The notes below the pieces were generated by a model. The model did no database searches. It worked only from the letters and a program-made list of their open reading frames with translations, and was not told the origin of the DNA. DNA of 57,107 bases from an uncultured Lachnospiraceae bacterium (GTDB lineage: Bacteria; Bacillota; Clostridia; Lachnospirales; Lachnospiraceae): assembly GCA_910577765.1 (NCBI GenBank), contig CAJTOV010000008.1:1-57107 (forward strand), written 5' to 3'. Each line of letters starts with the position of its first letter. Positions within the stretch are counted from its first letter, which is position 1. Position numbers and translations under genes: made by a program. Of this stretch, positions 17,869-26,247 are shown piece after piece.

Positions 17869-18516
17869 ATGAGAGAGGCGGTAAATCTGACCGGTATGGT
17901 CATAAAATCCACCCCTTCCGGGGAAGCGGACCGGCGTCTGGTGATTCTGACCCGGGAACGGGGGAAGATCACGGCCTTTGCCAGAGGGGCCAGACGCCCG
18001 GGAAGCATGCTGATGGCCGCGAGCCGGTCCTTTGCCTTCGGACAGTTCCGGCTGTATGAGGGCCGGGAGGCCTACAGCCTCCAGTCTGCGGAGATCTCCA
18101 ACTATTTCCCGGAACTGGCCGGGGATATGGAGGCTGCCTGCTATGGTTCCTATTTTCTGGAGCTGGCGGATTATTACGGAAGGGAGAATGCAGACTGTGT
18201 GGAGATGCTGCTTCTCCTTTATCAGTCTCTGCGGGCGCTTTTAAAGCCTGCCATTCCCAATTCCCTGGTGAAGCTGGTGTATGAGCTGCGGGTCATGGTG
18301 GCCAACGGGGAATACACGGAGCGGCCGCCGGTGGCGGCCAGCGATTCGGCGGTCTATGCCTGGGAATTCATTGTGGCGGCCCCTCTGGAGAAGCTTTACA
18401 CCTTTGTTCTGAAAGAACAGGTCCAGAAGGAGCTGGAGGCAGGAATCCGGGTCAACCGGAAGCGGTTTCTGGACCGGGAGTTTCACTCTCTGGAGATTCT
18501 GCGGGATATGGAGTAA
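17869..18516 (+). CDS. recO: DNA repair protein RecO
   Basis: Recombination mediator loading RecA with RecR. The N-terminal OB fold is clear (TGMVIKSTPSGEADRRLVILTRERGKITAFARGARRP pattern, residues 8-44). At 215 residues it is shorter than the usual 240-250, and the central CxxC...CxxC zinc finger is missing: the loop after YELRVMVANGEY runs straight into TERPPVAASDSAVYA. The start at 17869 is chosen because the upstream extension would overlap era by 80 bases. No strong SD is seen, suggesting coupling to era. Confidence 0.88.
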   Translation: MREAVNLTGMVIKSTPSGEADRRLVILTRERGKITAFARGARRPGSMLMAASRSFAFGQFRLYEGREAYSLQSAEISNYFPELAGDMEAACYGSYFLELADYYGRENADCVEMLLLLYQSLRALLKPAIPNSLVKLVYELRVMVANGEYTERPPVAASDSAVYAWEFIVAAPLEKLYTFVLKEQVQKELEAGIRVNRKRFLDREFHSLEILRDME

Positions 18517-18523
18517 CTGGGAC

Positions 18524-18553
18524 TTGAAAATAGCCGGCTGCTCGTGCTATAAT
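18524..18553 (+). promoter_or_regulatory. promoter of lipoprotein gene
   Basis: TTGAAA at 18524-18529, 18-base spacer ending in CGTGC, TATAAT at 18548-18553; the coding start is 52 bases downstream. Confidence 0.65.
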
Positions 18554-18605
18554 GCAGAATAACTGTCTGTCCGGGAGACATCCCGGGGGATGAAGGAGGA
18601 GGATT

Positions 18606-19286
18606 ATGAGAAAGAAGAGAGCAGTGTCCGCGGCTGTGGTGGCTGCCGTCTGCCTGGCTCTGGCCGGGTGCGGGCTTATGGGCGGCTCCGGGACCGGAAG
18701 CTGGGATGCCGGCAGCAACAGCATCTATGTGAACCGGGACATGGAGGTGGAAAGCGCCATTGTGTACACGGCACCCCAGGCCAATGAGCTGTACCGGCCG
18801 GAGGAACTGGCGGCATTTGCCGAGGAGGCCGTAAGCGCCTATAACCAGGCCCGGGGTGCAGCGGCGAAAGCCCGCAACGGGGAAGGGGAGGCAAAGCTTC
18901 CGGCAGCCTTAAAGTCCAGCAGTCTGGAGGGAAGTACCGGCAAGCTGGTTTTTGAGTACGGAACTCCCGGAGACTTTGTAAGCTTTTCCCAGGAGACCGG
19001 GGACAACACCCATTCCGTCACAGCCCTGGAAGTGGGGAAGGTGTCGGATCTGGCGGCCCAGGGAAAGCTGTCCGGCATGTCCTTTGTCCGGCCTGACGGC
19101 AAGGAGGCTTCCTCAGAGGAGGCTGCCAGGGCAAAGAACGGCGTGGCCATGCTGGTGGAGGGAGCAGGAACCTTCTATACCCAGGGAAAGCTTGCGTTTA
19201 TCTCCAAAGGCGCCGGAGAGTTTACGGTCAAGGACGAGCATACGGTGGTCACCGGAGAAGGAAGTTACTGTATTGTGTTTCAATGA
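18606..19286 (+). CDS. Putative lipoprotein of unknown function
   Basis: 226 residues. Signal peptide with lipobox LALAGC (Cys at residue 22) predicts a membrane-anchored lipoprotein, followed by a Gly/Ser linker and a soluble domain (ELYRPEELAAFAEEAVSAYNQ, later beta-rich). No catalytic motif was recognised. It has its own promoter and a GAAGGAGG ribosome site. It ends 95 bases before glyS; a GCCCCG/CGGGGC inverted repeat lies in that gap without a T-run. Confidence 0.8.
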   Translation: MRKKRAVSAAVVAAVCLALAGCGLMGGSGTGSWDAGSNSIYVNRDMEVESAIVYTAPQANELYRPEELAAFAEEAVSAYNQARGAAAKARNGEGEAKLPAALKSSSLEGSTGKLVFEYGTPGDFVSFSQETGDNTHSVTALEVGKVSDLAAQGKLSGMSFVRPDGKEASSEEAARAKNGVAMLVEGAGTFYTQGKLAFISKGAGEFTVKDEHTVVTGEGSYCIVFQ

Positions 19287-19381
19287 TGCCCCGCAGACAG
19301 CAGCCATGCAGCGGTTTACACGGGGCATGGTCTTACAGGAATAGGCACCGCATAAAATATGGAGGAAAGAAGGTTTCTGTT

Positions 19382-20770
19382 ATGGAAAAGACAATGGAAA
19401 AAATCGTAGCGCTGGCAAAGAACCGGGGATTTGTGTATCCGGGTTCCGAGATTTACGGCGGTCTTGCCAACACCTGGGATTACGGCAACCTGGGGGTGGA
19501 GCTGAAGAACAATGTGAAGAAGGCCTGGTGGCAGAAGTTCGTCCAGGAAAGTCCCTACAATGTAGGTGTGGACTGCGCCATTCTGATGAATTCCCAGACC
19601 TGGGTGGCATCCGGTCATCTGGGCGGCTTTTCCGATCCGTTAATGGACTGTAAGTCCTGCAAGGAGCGTTTCCGTGCCGACAAGCTGATCGAGGATTACA
19701 TGGCAGAGAACAACATTACCGTGGAAGGGTCCATTGACGGCTGGTCCCAGGCGGAGATGAAGCAGTACATTGACGAGAAGAATATCTGCTGCCCCAGCTG
19801 CGGCAAGCATGATTTCACCGATATCCGCCAGTTCAACCTGATGTTCAAGACCTTCCAGGGCGTTACCGAGGATGCCAAAAACACGGTGTACCTTCGTCCG
19901 GAGACAGCCCAGGGCATCTTTGTGAACTTTAAGAACGTACAGCGGACCTCCCGGAAGAAGGTTCCCTTCGGCATCGGCCAGATCGGTAAATCCTTCCGCA
20001 ACGAGATCACTCCCGGCAACTTTACCTTCCGTACCCGTGAGTTTGAGCAGATGGAGCTGGAGTTCTTCTGCAAGCCCGGCACAGACCTGGAGTGGTTCCA
20101 GTACTGGAGAGGCTTCTGCCGTGACTGGCTGCTGGCTCTGGGCATGAAGGAGGAGGAGATGCGTCTCCGTGACCATTCACCGGAAGAGCTGTGCTTCTAC
20201 AGCAAGGGCACCACGGATATTGAATTCCTGTTCCCCTTTGGCTGGGGAGAGCTGTGGGGAATCGCAGACCGTACCGACTATGACCTGACCCAGCACCAGA
20301 ACACCTCCGGCGAGGACATGGGGTACTTTGACGACGAGGCCAAGGAAAAATACATTCCTTACGTAATCGAGCCGTCCCTGGGGGCAGACCGGGTGACCCT
20401 GGCCTTCCTGTGCTCCGCCTACGACGAGGAGGAGATCGGGGAGGGGGATGTGCGCACCGTGCTCCACTTCCATCCGGCCCTGGCACCGGTGAAGATCGGC
20501 GTGCTGCCCCTGTCCAAGAAGCTGAACGAAGGGGCTGAGAAGATCTACGGGGAACTGTCCAAATATTACAACTGCGAGTTTGACGACCGGGGCAACATCG
20601 GTAAGCGTTACCGCAGGCAGGATGAGATCGGAACGCCTTTCTGTATTACCTATGATTTCGATTCTGAGGAGGACCATGCAGTGACGGTCCGTGACCGGGA
20701 CACCATGGACCAGGTGCGGGTGCCTATTGGGGAGCTGAAAGCTTATTTTGAGGATAAGTTCCGGTTTTAA
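19382..20770 (+). CDS. glyS: Glycyl-tRNA synthetase (dimeric, class II)
   Basis: Charges tRNA-Gly. 462 residues of the alpha2 type: motif 1 region GFVYPGSEIYGGLANTWDYG, CxxC zinc-like motifs (CKSCKERF, CPSCGKHDF), motif 2 SFRNEITPGNFTFRTREFEQME, and motif 3 EPSLGADR, then the anticodon-binding domain. Start ATG 19382 follows GGAGGAAAG; the open frame continues upstream into the lipoprotein gene but carries no SD. No T-box leader was seen in the 95-base gap. Confidence 0.96.
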   Translation: MEKTMEKIVALAKNRGFVYPGSEIYGGLANTWDYGNLGVELKNNVKKAWWQKFVQESPYNVGVDCAILMNSQTWVASGHLGGFSDPLMDCKSCKERFRADKLIEDYMAENNITVEGSIDGWSQAEMKQYIDEKNICCPSCGKHDFTDIRQFNLMFKTFQGVTEDAKNTVYLRPETAQGIFVNFKNVQRTSRKKVPFGIGQIGKSFRNEITPGNFTFRTREFEQMELEFFCKPGTDLEWFQYWRGFCRDWLLALGMKEEEMRLRDHSPEELCFYSKGTTDIEFLFPFGWGELWGIADRTDYDLTQHQNTSGEDMGYFDDEAKEKYIPYVIEPSLGADRVTLAFLCSAYDEEEIGEGDVRTVLHFHPALAPVKIGVLPLSKKLNEGAEKIYGELSKYYNCEFDDRGNIGKRYRRQDEIGTPFCITYDFDSEEDHAVTVRDRDTMDQVRVPIGELKAYFEDKFRF

Positions 20771-21206
20771 GCGGCAGGATATGGTATGCAGAAAGGACGG
20801 CTGTTTCGGTACTTACCAGCAGTTTTCTATGTGAAATGGAAACTGTCAGGGTTGTCTGAACCGTTGTTGTGTTATGGGGATCTGGAATGTCCGGAAGGAC
20901 ATTCCGGATCTCTTTTTTTCCAGCGGCAGTCTGCCGGAAGCAGATGGGGACCAGCAGCTTGAATGGGGAATCGCATATACGAATTTAAATTCCATATGCG
21001 AAAATAGACAGAATACGGGTTTTTCTTCCTTATTGTTTACTGATTTTTAATGAAATATTTTCCTGATTTTGAAGAAAAAATCTTTACTAGAACGGAAAAT
21101 ATGATATACTAAAGGCGAACCGTCCGGGTGGCCAGGCCTTTTTTGTCCACTCTCGTGCAGGACGGTAAACCGTAGAGAGTTCTACAATTTTGAGGAGGAA
21201 AAACCA
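20771..21206 (+). promoter_or_regulatory. Gap between glyS and ppdK: terminator, AT-rich stretch, promoter and leader
   Basis: The 436-base gap holds a strong terminator (20879-20918), then an AT-rich stretch, then TTTACT (21083-21088), a 16-base spacer and TATACT (21105-21110). The roughly 90-base leader contains ACCGTCC (21119-21125) and its complement GGACGGT further down, so a hairpin is possible, but no known riboswitch was recognised. GAGGAGG precedes ppdK. Confidence 0.6.
20879..20919 (+). terminator. Strong terminator downstream of glyS
   Basis: Stem GATCTGGAATGTCC/GGACATTCCGGATC with GGAA loop (20879-20910), one T-G pair, followed by TCTTTTTTT. Confidence 0.9.
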
Positions 21207-23834
21207 ATGGCAAACAAATGGGTGTATTTGTTCAGTGAAGGCAACGCCACCATGAGAAACCTGCTGGGTGGCAAGGGCGCGAACCTGGCTGAGATGACCA
21301 ACTTAGGTCTTCCGGTTCCCCAGGGCTTCACCATCACCACAGAGGCATGTACCCAGTACTATGAGGATGGCAGAAAGATCAATGACGAGATCATGGGCCA
21401 GATCATGGAGTATATCACCAAGATGGAAGAGATTACCGGCAAGAAGTTCGGTGACAAGGAGAATCCCCTTCTGGTTTCCGTCCGTTCCGGCGCCCGGGCA
21501 TCCATGCCGGGTATGATGGACACCATTCTGAACCTGGGCCTCAATGAAGAGGTTGTGGAGGTTCTGGCTGCCAAGTCCGGCAATCCCAGATGGGCATGGG
21601 ACTGCTACCGGAGATTTATCCAGATGTTCTCCGACGTGGTTATGGAAGTGGGCAAGAAGTACTTCGAGGAGCTCATCGACAAGATGAAAGCCCAGAAGGG
21701 CGTGAGCCAGGACGTGGACCTGACCGCAGACGATCTGAAGGAACTGGCCAACCAGTTCAAGGCCGAGTATAAGGCCAAGATCGGCAAAGACTTCCCCGTA
21801 GATCCCAAGGAGCAGCTTATGGAGGCCATCAAGGCCGTGTTCCGTTCCTGGGACAACCCCCGTGCCAACGTATACCGCCGGGACAACGATATTCCCTATT
21901 CCTGGGGCACCGCTGTCAATGTACAGATGATGGCCTTCGGCAACATGGGCGAGACCTCCGGTACAGGCGTTGCATTTACCCGTGATCCGGCTACCGGCGA
22001 GAAGCACCTGATGGGTGAGTTCCTGATGAACGCCCAGGGTGAGGACGTGGTGGCAGGTGTACGTACCCCCCAGAAGATCGACCAGCTGAAAGAGGTTATG
22101 CCGGAAGTGTACGACCAGTTTGTAGGCATCTGCAACAAGCTGGAGGACCACTACAGAGACATGCAGGATATGGAGTTCACCATTGAAGACAAGAAGCTCT
22201 ATATGCTCCAGACCCGTAACGGCAAGAGAACCGCCAAAGCTGCTTTGAAGATTGCCTGCGACCTGGTGGACGAGGGCATGATTGACGAGAAGAAGGCTGT
22301 CCAGATGATTGATCCCCGTAACCTGGATACCCTGCTGCATCCCCAGTTTGACACAGAGGCCTTAAAGAAGGCAGAGCCTCTGGCCAAGGCCCTGGCTGCA
22401 TCTCCGGGTGCTGCCTGCGGCAGGATCGTGTTCACCGCAGAGGATGCCAAGGAGTGGGCTGCCAGGGGACAGAAGGTGGTTCTGGTCCGTCTGGAGACTT
22501 CTCCCGAGGATATTGAGGGCATGAAGGCTGCCCAGGGAATTCTGACGGTCCGCGGCGGTATGACCAGCCACGCAGCCGTGGTTGCCCGCGGTATGGGTAC
22601 CTGCTGTGTATCCGGATGTTCCGAGATCGTCATGGATGAGGCCAACAAGAAGTTCACCCTGGCCGGCAAGGAGTTCCATGAGGGAGACGAGCTGTCCATT
22701 GACGGTACCACCGGCAAGATCTACGACGGCCTGATCCCCACTGTGGATGCTACCATTGCAGGCGAGTTCGGCCGTATCATGGGCTGGGCTGACAAATACA
22801 GAAGACTGAAAGTGAGAACCAACTCCGATACTCCGGCAGACGCTAAGAAGGCCAGAGAGCTTGGGGCAGAGGGAATCGGTCTGTGCCGTACCGAGCATAT
22901 GTTCTTTGAGGGCAACCGGATTGATGCATTCCGTGAGATGATCTGCTCTGAGACCGTGGAGGAGAGAGAGGCCGCCCTGGCCAAGATCCTTCCGGAGCAG
23001 CAGGGAGACTTTGAGAAGCTGTATGAGGCTCTGGAAGGCAATCCTGTGACCATCCGTTTCTTAGACCCGCCGTTACATGAGTTCGTTCCCACCGAGGAGG
23101 CGGATATTAAGAAGCTGGCAGATGCCCAGGGCAAGACCGTGGAGCAGATTAAGGCTATCTGCGACGCGCTTCACGAGTTCAACCCCATGATGGGACACCG
23201 TGGATGCCGTCTGGCTGTCACCTATCCGGAGATCGCCAAGATGCAGACCACTGCCGTGATCCGCGCAGCCATCAACGTGAAGAAGGCTCATCCGGACTGG
23301 AATGTATGCCCGGAGATCATGATTCCGCTGATCGGTGATATCAAAGAGCTGAAGTATGTGAAGAAATTCGTGGTGGAGACTGCGGACGCTGAGATCGCAG
23401 CCGCCGGAGCGGACTTAAAGTATGAAGTGGGCACCATGATCGAGATCCCCAGAGCAGCCCTGACTGCCGACGAGATCGCCAAGGAGGCAGAGTTCTTCTG
23501 CTTCGGCACCAACGATCTGACCCAGATGACCTACGGCTTCTCCCGTGACGATGCAGGTAAGTTCCTGAATGCTTACTACGATGCCAAGATCTTCGAGAAT
23601 GATCCCTTTGCAAAGCTGGATCAGACCGGCGTAGGCAAGCTGATGGAAATGTCCATTAAGCTGGGCAAGGCTACCCGCCCGGATATGCATGTGGGCATCT
23701 GCGGCGAGCATGGCGGAGACCCGTCCTCTGTAGAGTTCTGCCACAAGATCGGCCTGGACTATGTGTCATGCAGCCCGTTCCGCGTGCCGATTGCACGTCT
23801 TGCGGCAGCGCAGGCGGCGCTTAACCTTGGATAG
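21207..23834 (+). CDS. ppdK: Pyruvate, phosphate dikinase
   Basis: Interconverts ATP, phosphate and pyruvate with AMP, PPi and PEP; in anaerobic Clostridia it works in glycolysis/gluconeogenesis with PPi. 875 residues: N-terminal ATP-grasp domain (GGKGANLAEM), the phosphohistidine domain GGMTSHAAVVARGMGTCC with H455 (the same number as in the C. symbiosum enzyme), and the PEP-binding barrel ending CGEHGGDPSSVEF with the acid/base cysteine. It stands alone behind its own promoter; codon choice (more CGT, GGC) suggests high expression. Confidence 0.98.
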   Translation: MANKWVYLFSEGNATMRNLLGGKGANLAEMTNLGLPVPQGFTITTEACTQYYEDGRKINDEIMGQIMEYITKMEEITGKKFGDKENPLLVSVRSGARASMPGMMDTILNLGLNEEVVEVLAAKSGNPRWAWDCYRRFIQMFSDVVMEVGKKYFEELIDKMKAQKGVSQDVDLTADDLKELANQFKAEYKAKIGKDFPVDPKEQLMEAIKAVFRSWDNPRANVYRRDNDIPYSWGTAVNVQMMAFGNMGETSGTGVAFTRDPATGEKHLMGEFLMNAQGEDVVAGVRTPQKIDQLKEVMPEVYDQFVGICNKLEDHYRDMQDMEFTIEDKKLYMLQTRNGKRTAKAALKIACDLVDEGMIDEKKAVQMIDPRNLDTLLHPQFDTEALKKAEPLAKALAASPGAACGRIVFTAEDAKEWAARGQKVVLVRLETSPEDIEGMKAAQGILTVRGGMTSHAAVVARGMGTCCVSGCSEIVMDEANKKFTLAGKEFHEGDELSIDGTTGKIYDGLIPTVDATIAGEFGRIMGWADKYRRLKVRTNSDTPADAKKARELGAEGIGLCRTEHMFFEGNRIDAFREMICSETVEEREAALAKILPEQQGDFEKLYEALEGNPVTIRFLDPPLHEFVPTEEADIKKLADAQGKTVEQIKAICDALHEFNPMMGHRGCRLAVTYPEIAKMQTTAVIRAAINVKKAHPDWNVCPEIMIPLIGDIKELKYVKKFVVETADAEIAAAGADLKYEVGTMIEIPRAALTADEIAKEAEFFCFGTNDLTQMTYGFSRDDAGKFLNAYYDAKIFENDPFAKLDQTGVGKLMEMSIKLGKATRPDMHVGICGEHGGDPSSVEFCHKIGLDYVSCSPFRVPIARLAAAQAALNLG

Positions 23835-23863
23835 GTAATCCTATAGTGTAGTGTAAAAATAGA

Positions 23864-23900
23864 GAGATATCCGACAGTAAAGGGTTGGATATCTCTTTTT
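23864..23900 (+). terminator. Terminator of ppdK
   Basis: Stem GAGATATCC/GGATATCTC (23864-23872, 23887-23895) followed by TTTTT. Confidence 0.85.
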
Positions 23901-24060
23901 GTTACGAGAAAATGTAAGTGAATAAAAATGGAAAATGTGATAGGATGTAACTAAGAATGTTGAAAAAGAAGAATTTTTGTCAAAATGTTTATGTGGCAAT
24001 ATCAATAAGATTTAAGACTGTTTTAGGAAGTTATGATATAATAATTTAAGGGAGTACAGT

Positions 24061-24372
24061 ATGCCTTTGGAATCAAAACTTGTTCTTTACCACTGTAATG
24101 ACGAAAAAAGGTGCTTGAAATTCTTAGATTCAGATACATATATGATTATAAGCAACGAAGATGGACGGTGGTTAGGACAGAGAAAAAAGAAGCTATTTTG
24201 GAAAGAATCATATGTCAGGAGGAAGCTAAAGATGAAGATAAATAAAGATTTAGATTTTTTAGACCAATTAGAGAATGCGGAAATTGAAAAACTAAGACTG
24301 ATTTATAAAGAAGAAATGGAAAAAAGTCTGAGAAAACAGAATTTGAGATTATGTTGCCAGAGGAGGATATAA
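24061..24372 (+). CDS. Unknown protein, possibly a degraded toxin-like gene
   Basis: 103 residues, AT-rich. The N-terminal part ESKLVLYHCNDEKRCLKF and the segment NEDGRWLGQRK recall the opening of ADP-ribosyltransferase-type proteins (LYHxT... then DGRWLGxGxYFW), but the next motif is absent: after WLGQ the frame reads KKKLFWKES, as if a short frameshift or deletion had occurred. The remainder is a lysine/glutamate-rich coil (DQLENAEIEKLRLIYKEEMEKSLRKQ). A TATAAT lies at 24037-24042. I do not recognise the family with confidence; a broken gene is as likely as an intact one. Confidence 0.45.
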   Translation: MPLESKLVLYHCNDEKRCLKFLDSDTYMIISNEDGRWLGQRKKKLFWKESYVRRKLKMKINKDLDFLDQLENAEIEKLRLIYKEEMEKSLRKQNLRLCCQRRI

Positions 24373-24490
24373 GTACTTTTTCATTTGATTATATCCCTGC
24401 TGAAAAAAATATGATCTTGATTATAAGATTCCATTTTGTGGAGAATCTGTTGCTGATAGTTTAAACTGTATAGCCGCATAGGTGATTAAT

Positions 24491-24829
24491 ATGAAAAAGA
24501 GCAAATTCCGATTTAGTAATCCTAATTTAATCTTTAAAATTGGAAAGCCATACGAAAATAATAAAAACGCAAGACCAAAATAAAGCATTGGAGGAATGAC
24601 AAACGAATATCCTTTTGTCATTAAAATCATCATGGCTTCTGATTTTATGTGGGAAGATGAATTAGAAGACGAGCTGGTTGATAGACTGTTAAAAACAAAT
24701 GCTTCATCACTAATTTTGTCATATATGCGTCCGATCATTTCTAACATTACAAATAGTTCAAAATGTCCTGTTTTTAATTTGCCATTTTTGGATATGCAAA
24801 ACAATGAAGCTGATATAGAAGAAATGTAA
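24491..24829 (+). pseudogene. SecB-like chaperone gene interrupted by an in-frame stop
   Basis: Reading from ATG 24491 gives MKKSKFRFSNPNLIFKIGK..., a SecB-like N terminus, then a TAA at 24581, then in the same frame TNEYPFVIKIIMASDFMW, LVDRLLKTNASSLILSYMRP and IISNITNSSKCPVFNLPF, the C-terminal half of the SecB fold. The two parts together (about 112 codons) are shorter than a normal 135-150-residue SecB-like protein, so a deletion beside the stop is likely. An ATG at 24596 after GGAGG could still yield the C-terminal 77 residues. A terminator follows at 24835. Confidence 0.65.
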
Positions 24830-24834
24830 GAGAT

Positions 24835-24870
24835 AAAAGGTCATGGTATAGAGAGCCATGATCTTTTCTT
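24835..24870 (+). terminator. Terminator of the SecB-like unit
   Basis: AAAAGGTCATGG/CCATGATCTTTT inverted repeat with one mismatch (24835-24867) followed by more T residues (TCTTT). Confidence 0.65.
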
Positions 24871-24949
24871 TAGGTTACAATTGATTTAGCAGAAATTTCC
24901 GAGTATAATGGCATTGAGATCCTATACCTTATAGGGCAGTCATAACAGA

Positions 24950-25246
24950 TTGTCTTTTTTTCACGGGACCAGGGCGGATCTGAAGACTGGTGATTGTTTG
25001 ACCAGAGGGTTTGTGTCCAATTATGCGGACCGGACGGCCAGATATGTGTATTTCGCAGGAACGCTGGACGCAGCTGTCTGGGGCGCGGAGCTGGCAGCCG
25101 GGGACGGTGCGCAGCGGATTTATGTTGTGGAGCCTACGGGGGAATTTGAAGATGCCCCCAACCTGACAGACAGGAAGTTTCCCGGCAATCCCACAAAGTC
25201 CTACCGTACACAGGCATCATTGAAGATTGTTGGGGCAGTGGAATAG
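24950..25246 (+). pseudogene. arr: Rifampin ADP-ribosyltransferase (Arr) remnant
   Basis: Arr inactivates rifamycins by ADP-ribosylation. The 98 codons match the core of the family: FFHGTRADLKTGDCLTRGF, VYFAGTLDAAVWGAELAAG, IYVVEPTGEFEDAPNLTD and KFPGNPTKSYRT, keeping the key His (HGT), Tyr (YVYF) and Asp/Glu region. Against a normal length of about 140-150, roughly 20 N-terminal residues before HGT are missing (only a TTG at 24950 with no SD; a TAG lies six codons upstream) and about 30-40 residues after IVGAVE are gone. The left break coincides with the edge of the AT-rich scar. Confidence 0.8.
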
Positions 25247-25282
25247 GGGCTGCATTACGGAAAGAACCAGGAGGATAAACAT

Positions 25283-26182
25283 ATGCATAGTAAACCAATG
25301 ACAGGACATCTGGCTGCGCTGTTTACAGCCCTGGTGTGGGGAACCACTTTTATTTCCACAAAGGTTCTCCTGACAGACTTTCAGCCGGTGGAGATTCTGT
25401 TCTTCCGGTTTATTCTGGGATATCTGATGCTGTTTGCGGCTTGTCCGCGCCGGCTTAAGACAGAGGGGGCAGGGCAGGAGAAGCTGTTTGTCCTGGCAGG
25501 CCTTTGTGGAATCTGTCTTTATTATCTGATGGAGAATATTGCCCTGACTTTTACCCTGGCGTCCAATGTGGGGGTGATGGTATCCATCGCGCCCTTTTTC
25601 ACAGCCGTGCTGTCCCAGCTTCTGATGCCGGAGGGGGAGAAGCTGGGAGTGAACTTCTTTGCCGGTTTTGCTGTGGCTATGGTGGGAATTGTGCTGATCA
25701 GCTTCAATGGTGCCAGACTGGAGGTGAATCCTCTGGGAGATGTGCTGTCTGTTGGGGCGGCTCTGGTATGGGCCTGCTATTCGCTGCTGACCCGGAAGAT
25801 CGGGGGCCTGGGCTATCCGGTGATTCTGACTACCCGCAGAATCTTCTTCTATGGAATCCTTTGTATGGTGCCTGCCTTGTTCTTCTTTGATTTTCATTTG
25901 CAGCCGGGGCGCTTTGCCAGTCCGGCCAGCCTGCTGAACATGCTTTATCTGGGTGTGGGGGCCTCGGCCCTCTGTTTTGTCACCTGGAATTATGCGGTGA
26001 AGGTGCTGGGAGCCGTAAAGACAAGCGTGTATATCTACCTGGTCCCGGTGATCACCATTGTGACCTCCATGATCGTTCTCAAAGAACCGGTGACCTGGAT
26101 GTCTGCGGTGGGGACGGCGCTGGCTATTGCAGGGCTGGTGGTGTCAGAGTATAGGGGAAATGAAAGAGTAAGTGTTTCTTAA
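25283..26182 (+). CDS. EamA (DMT superfamily) transporter
   Basis: 299-residue membrane protein with about ten hydrophobic segments forming two EamA repeats (ALFTALVWGTTFISTKVLL at the start; ALVWACYSLLTRKIGG opening the second). Likely a metabolite exporter; the substrate is unknown. AGGAGG lies 8 bases before ATG. A T-run terminator follows. It sits directly after the arr remnant, but nothing ties the two functionally. Confidence 0.88.
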   Translation: MHSKPMTGHLAALFTALVWGTTFISTKVLLTDFQPVEILFFRFILGYLMLFAACPRRLKTEGAGQEKLFVLAGLCGICLYYLMENIALTFTLASNVGVMVSIAPFFTAVLSQLLMPEGEKLGVNFFAGFAVAMVGIVLISFNGARLEVNPLGDVLSVGAALVWACYSLLTRKIGGLGYPVILTTRRIFFYGILCMVPALFFFDFHLQPGRFASPASLLNMLYLGVGASALCFVTWNYAVKVLGAVKTSVYIYLVPVITIVTSMIVLKEPVTWMSAVGTALAIAGLVVSEYRGNERVSVS

Positions 26183-26187
26183 GGACA

Positions 26188-26230
26188 GAGGGGCTGACCG
26201 GCAGTACATGGCGGATGCCCCTCCTTTTTT
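26188..26230 (+). terminator. Terminator after the EamA transporter gene
   Basis: GAGGGGC (26188-26194) pairs with GCCCCTC (26217-26223), followed by CTTTTTT. Confidence 0.75.
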
Positions 26231-26247
26231 GGCAGTTGCGAAATGAA

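Larger units (their letters stand above)
23901..24945. other. Low-GC scar of about 1 kb
   Basis: The base composition falls abruptly to clearly AT-rich against the GC-rich flanks, with many A/T runs, and returns to normal exactly where the arr remnant begins (about 24950). It contains a candidate unknown gene (24061-24372), about 118 bases with no intact frame, and a SecB-like pseudogene (24491-24829). Composition and gene decay suggest acquired DNA that is being lost. Confidence 0.75.

Noticed and set aside
19287..19381. Possible T-box leader before glyS
   Set aside because: The gap is only 95 bases and lacks the T-box sequence and a terminator.
24421..24804. Minus-strand frame of 127 codons with hydrophobic stretches in the AT-rich scar
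   Set aside because: It is opposite the SecB-like pseudogene, whose motifs are convincing on the + strand; the hydrophobicity arises from the complement of A-rich codons.
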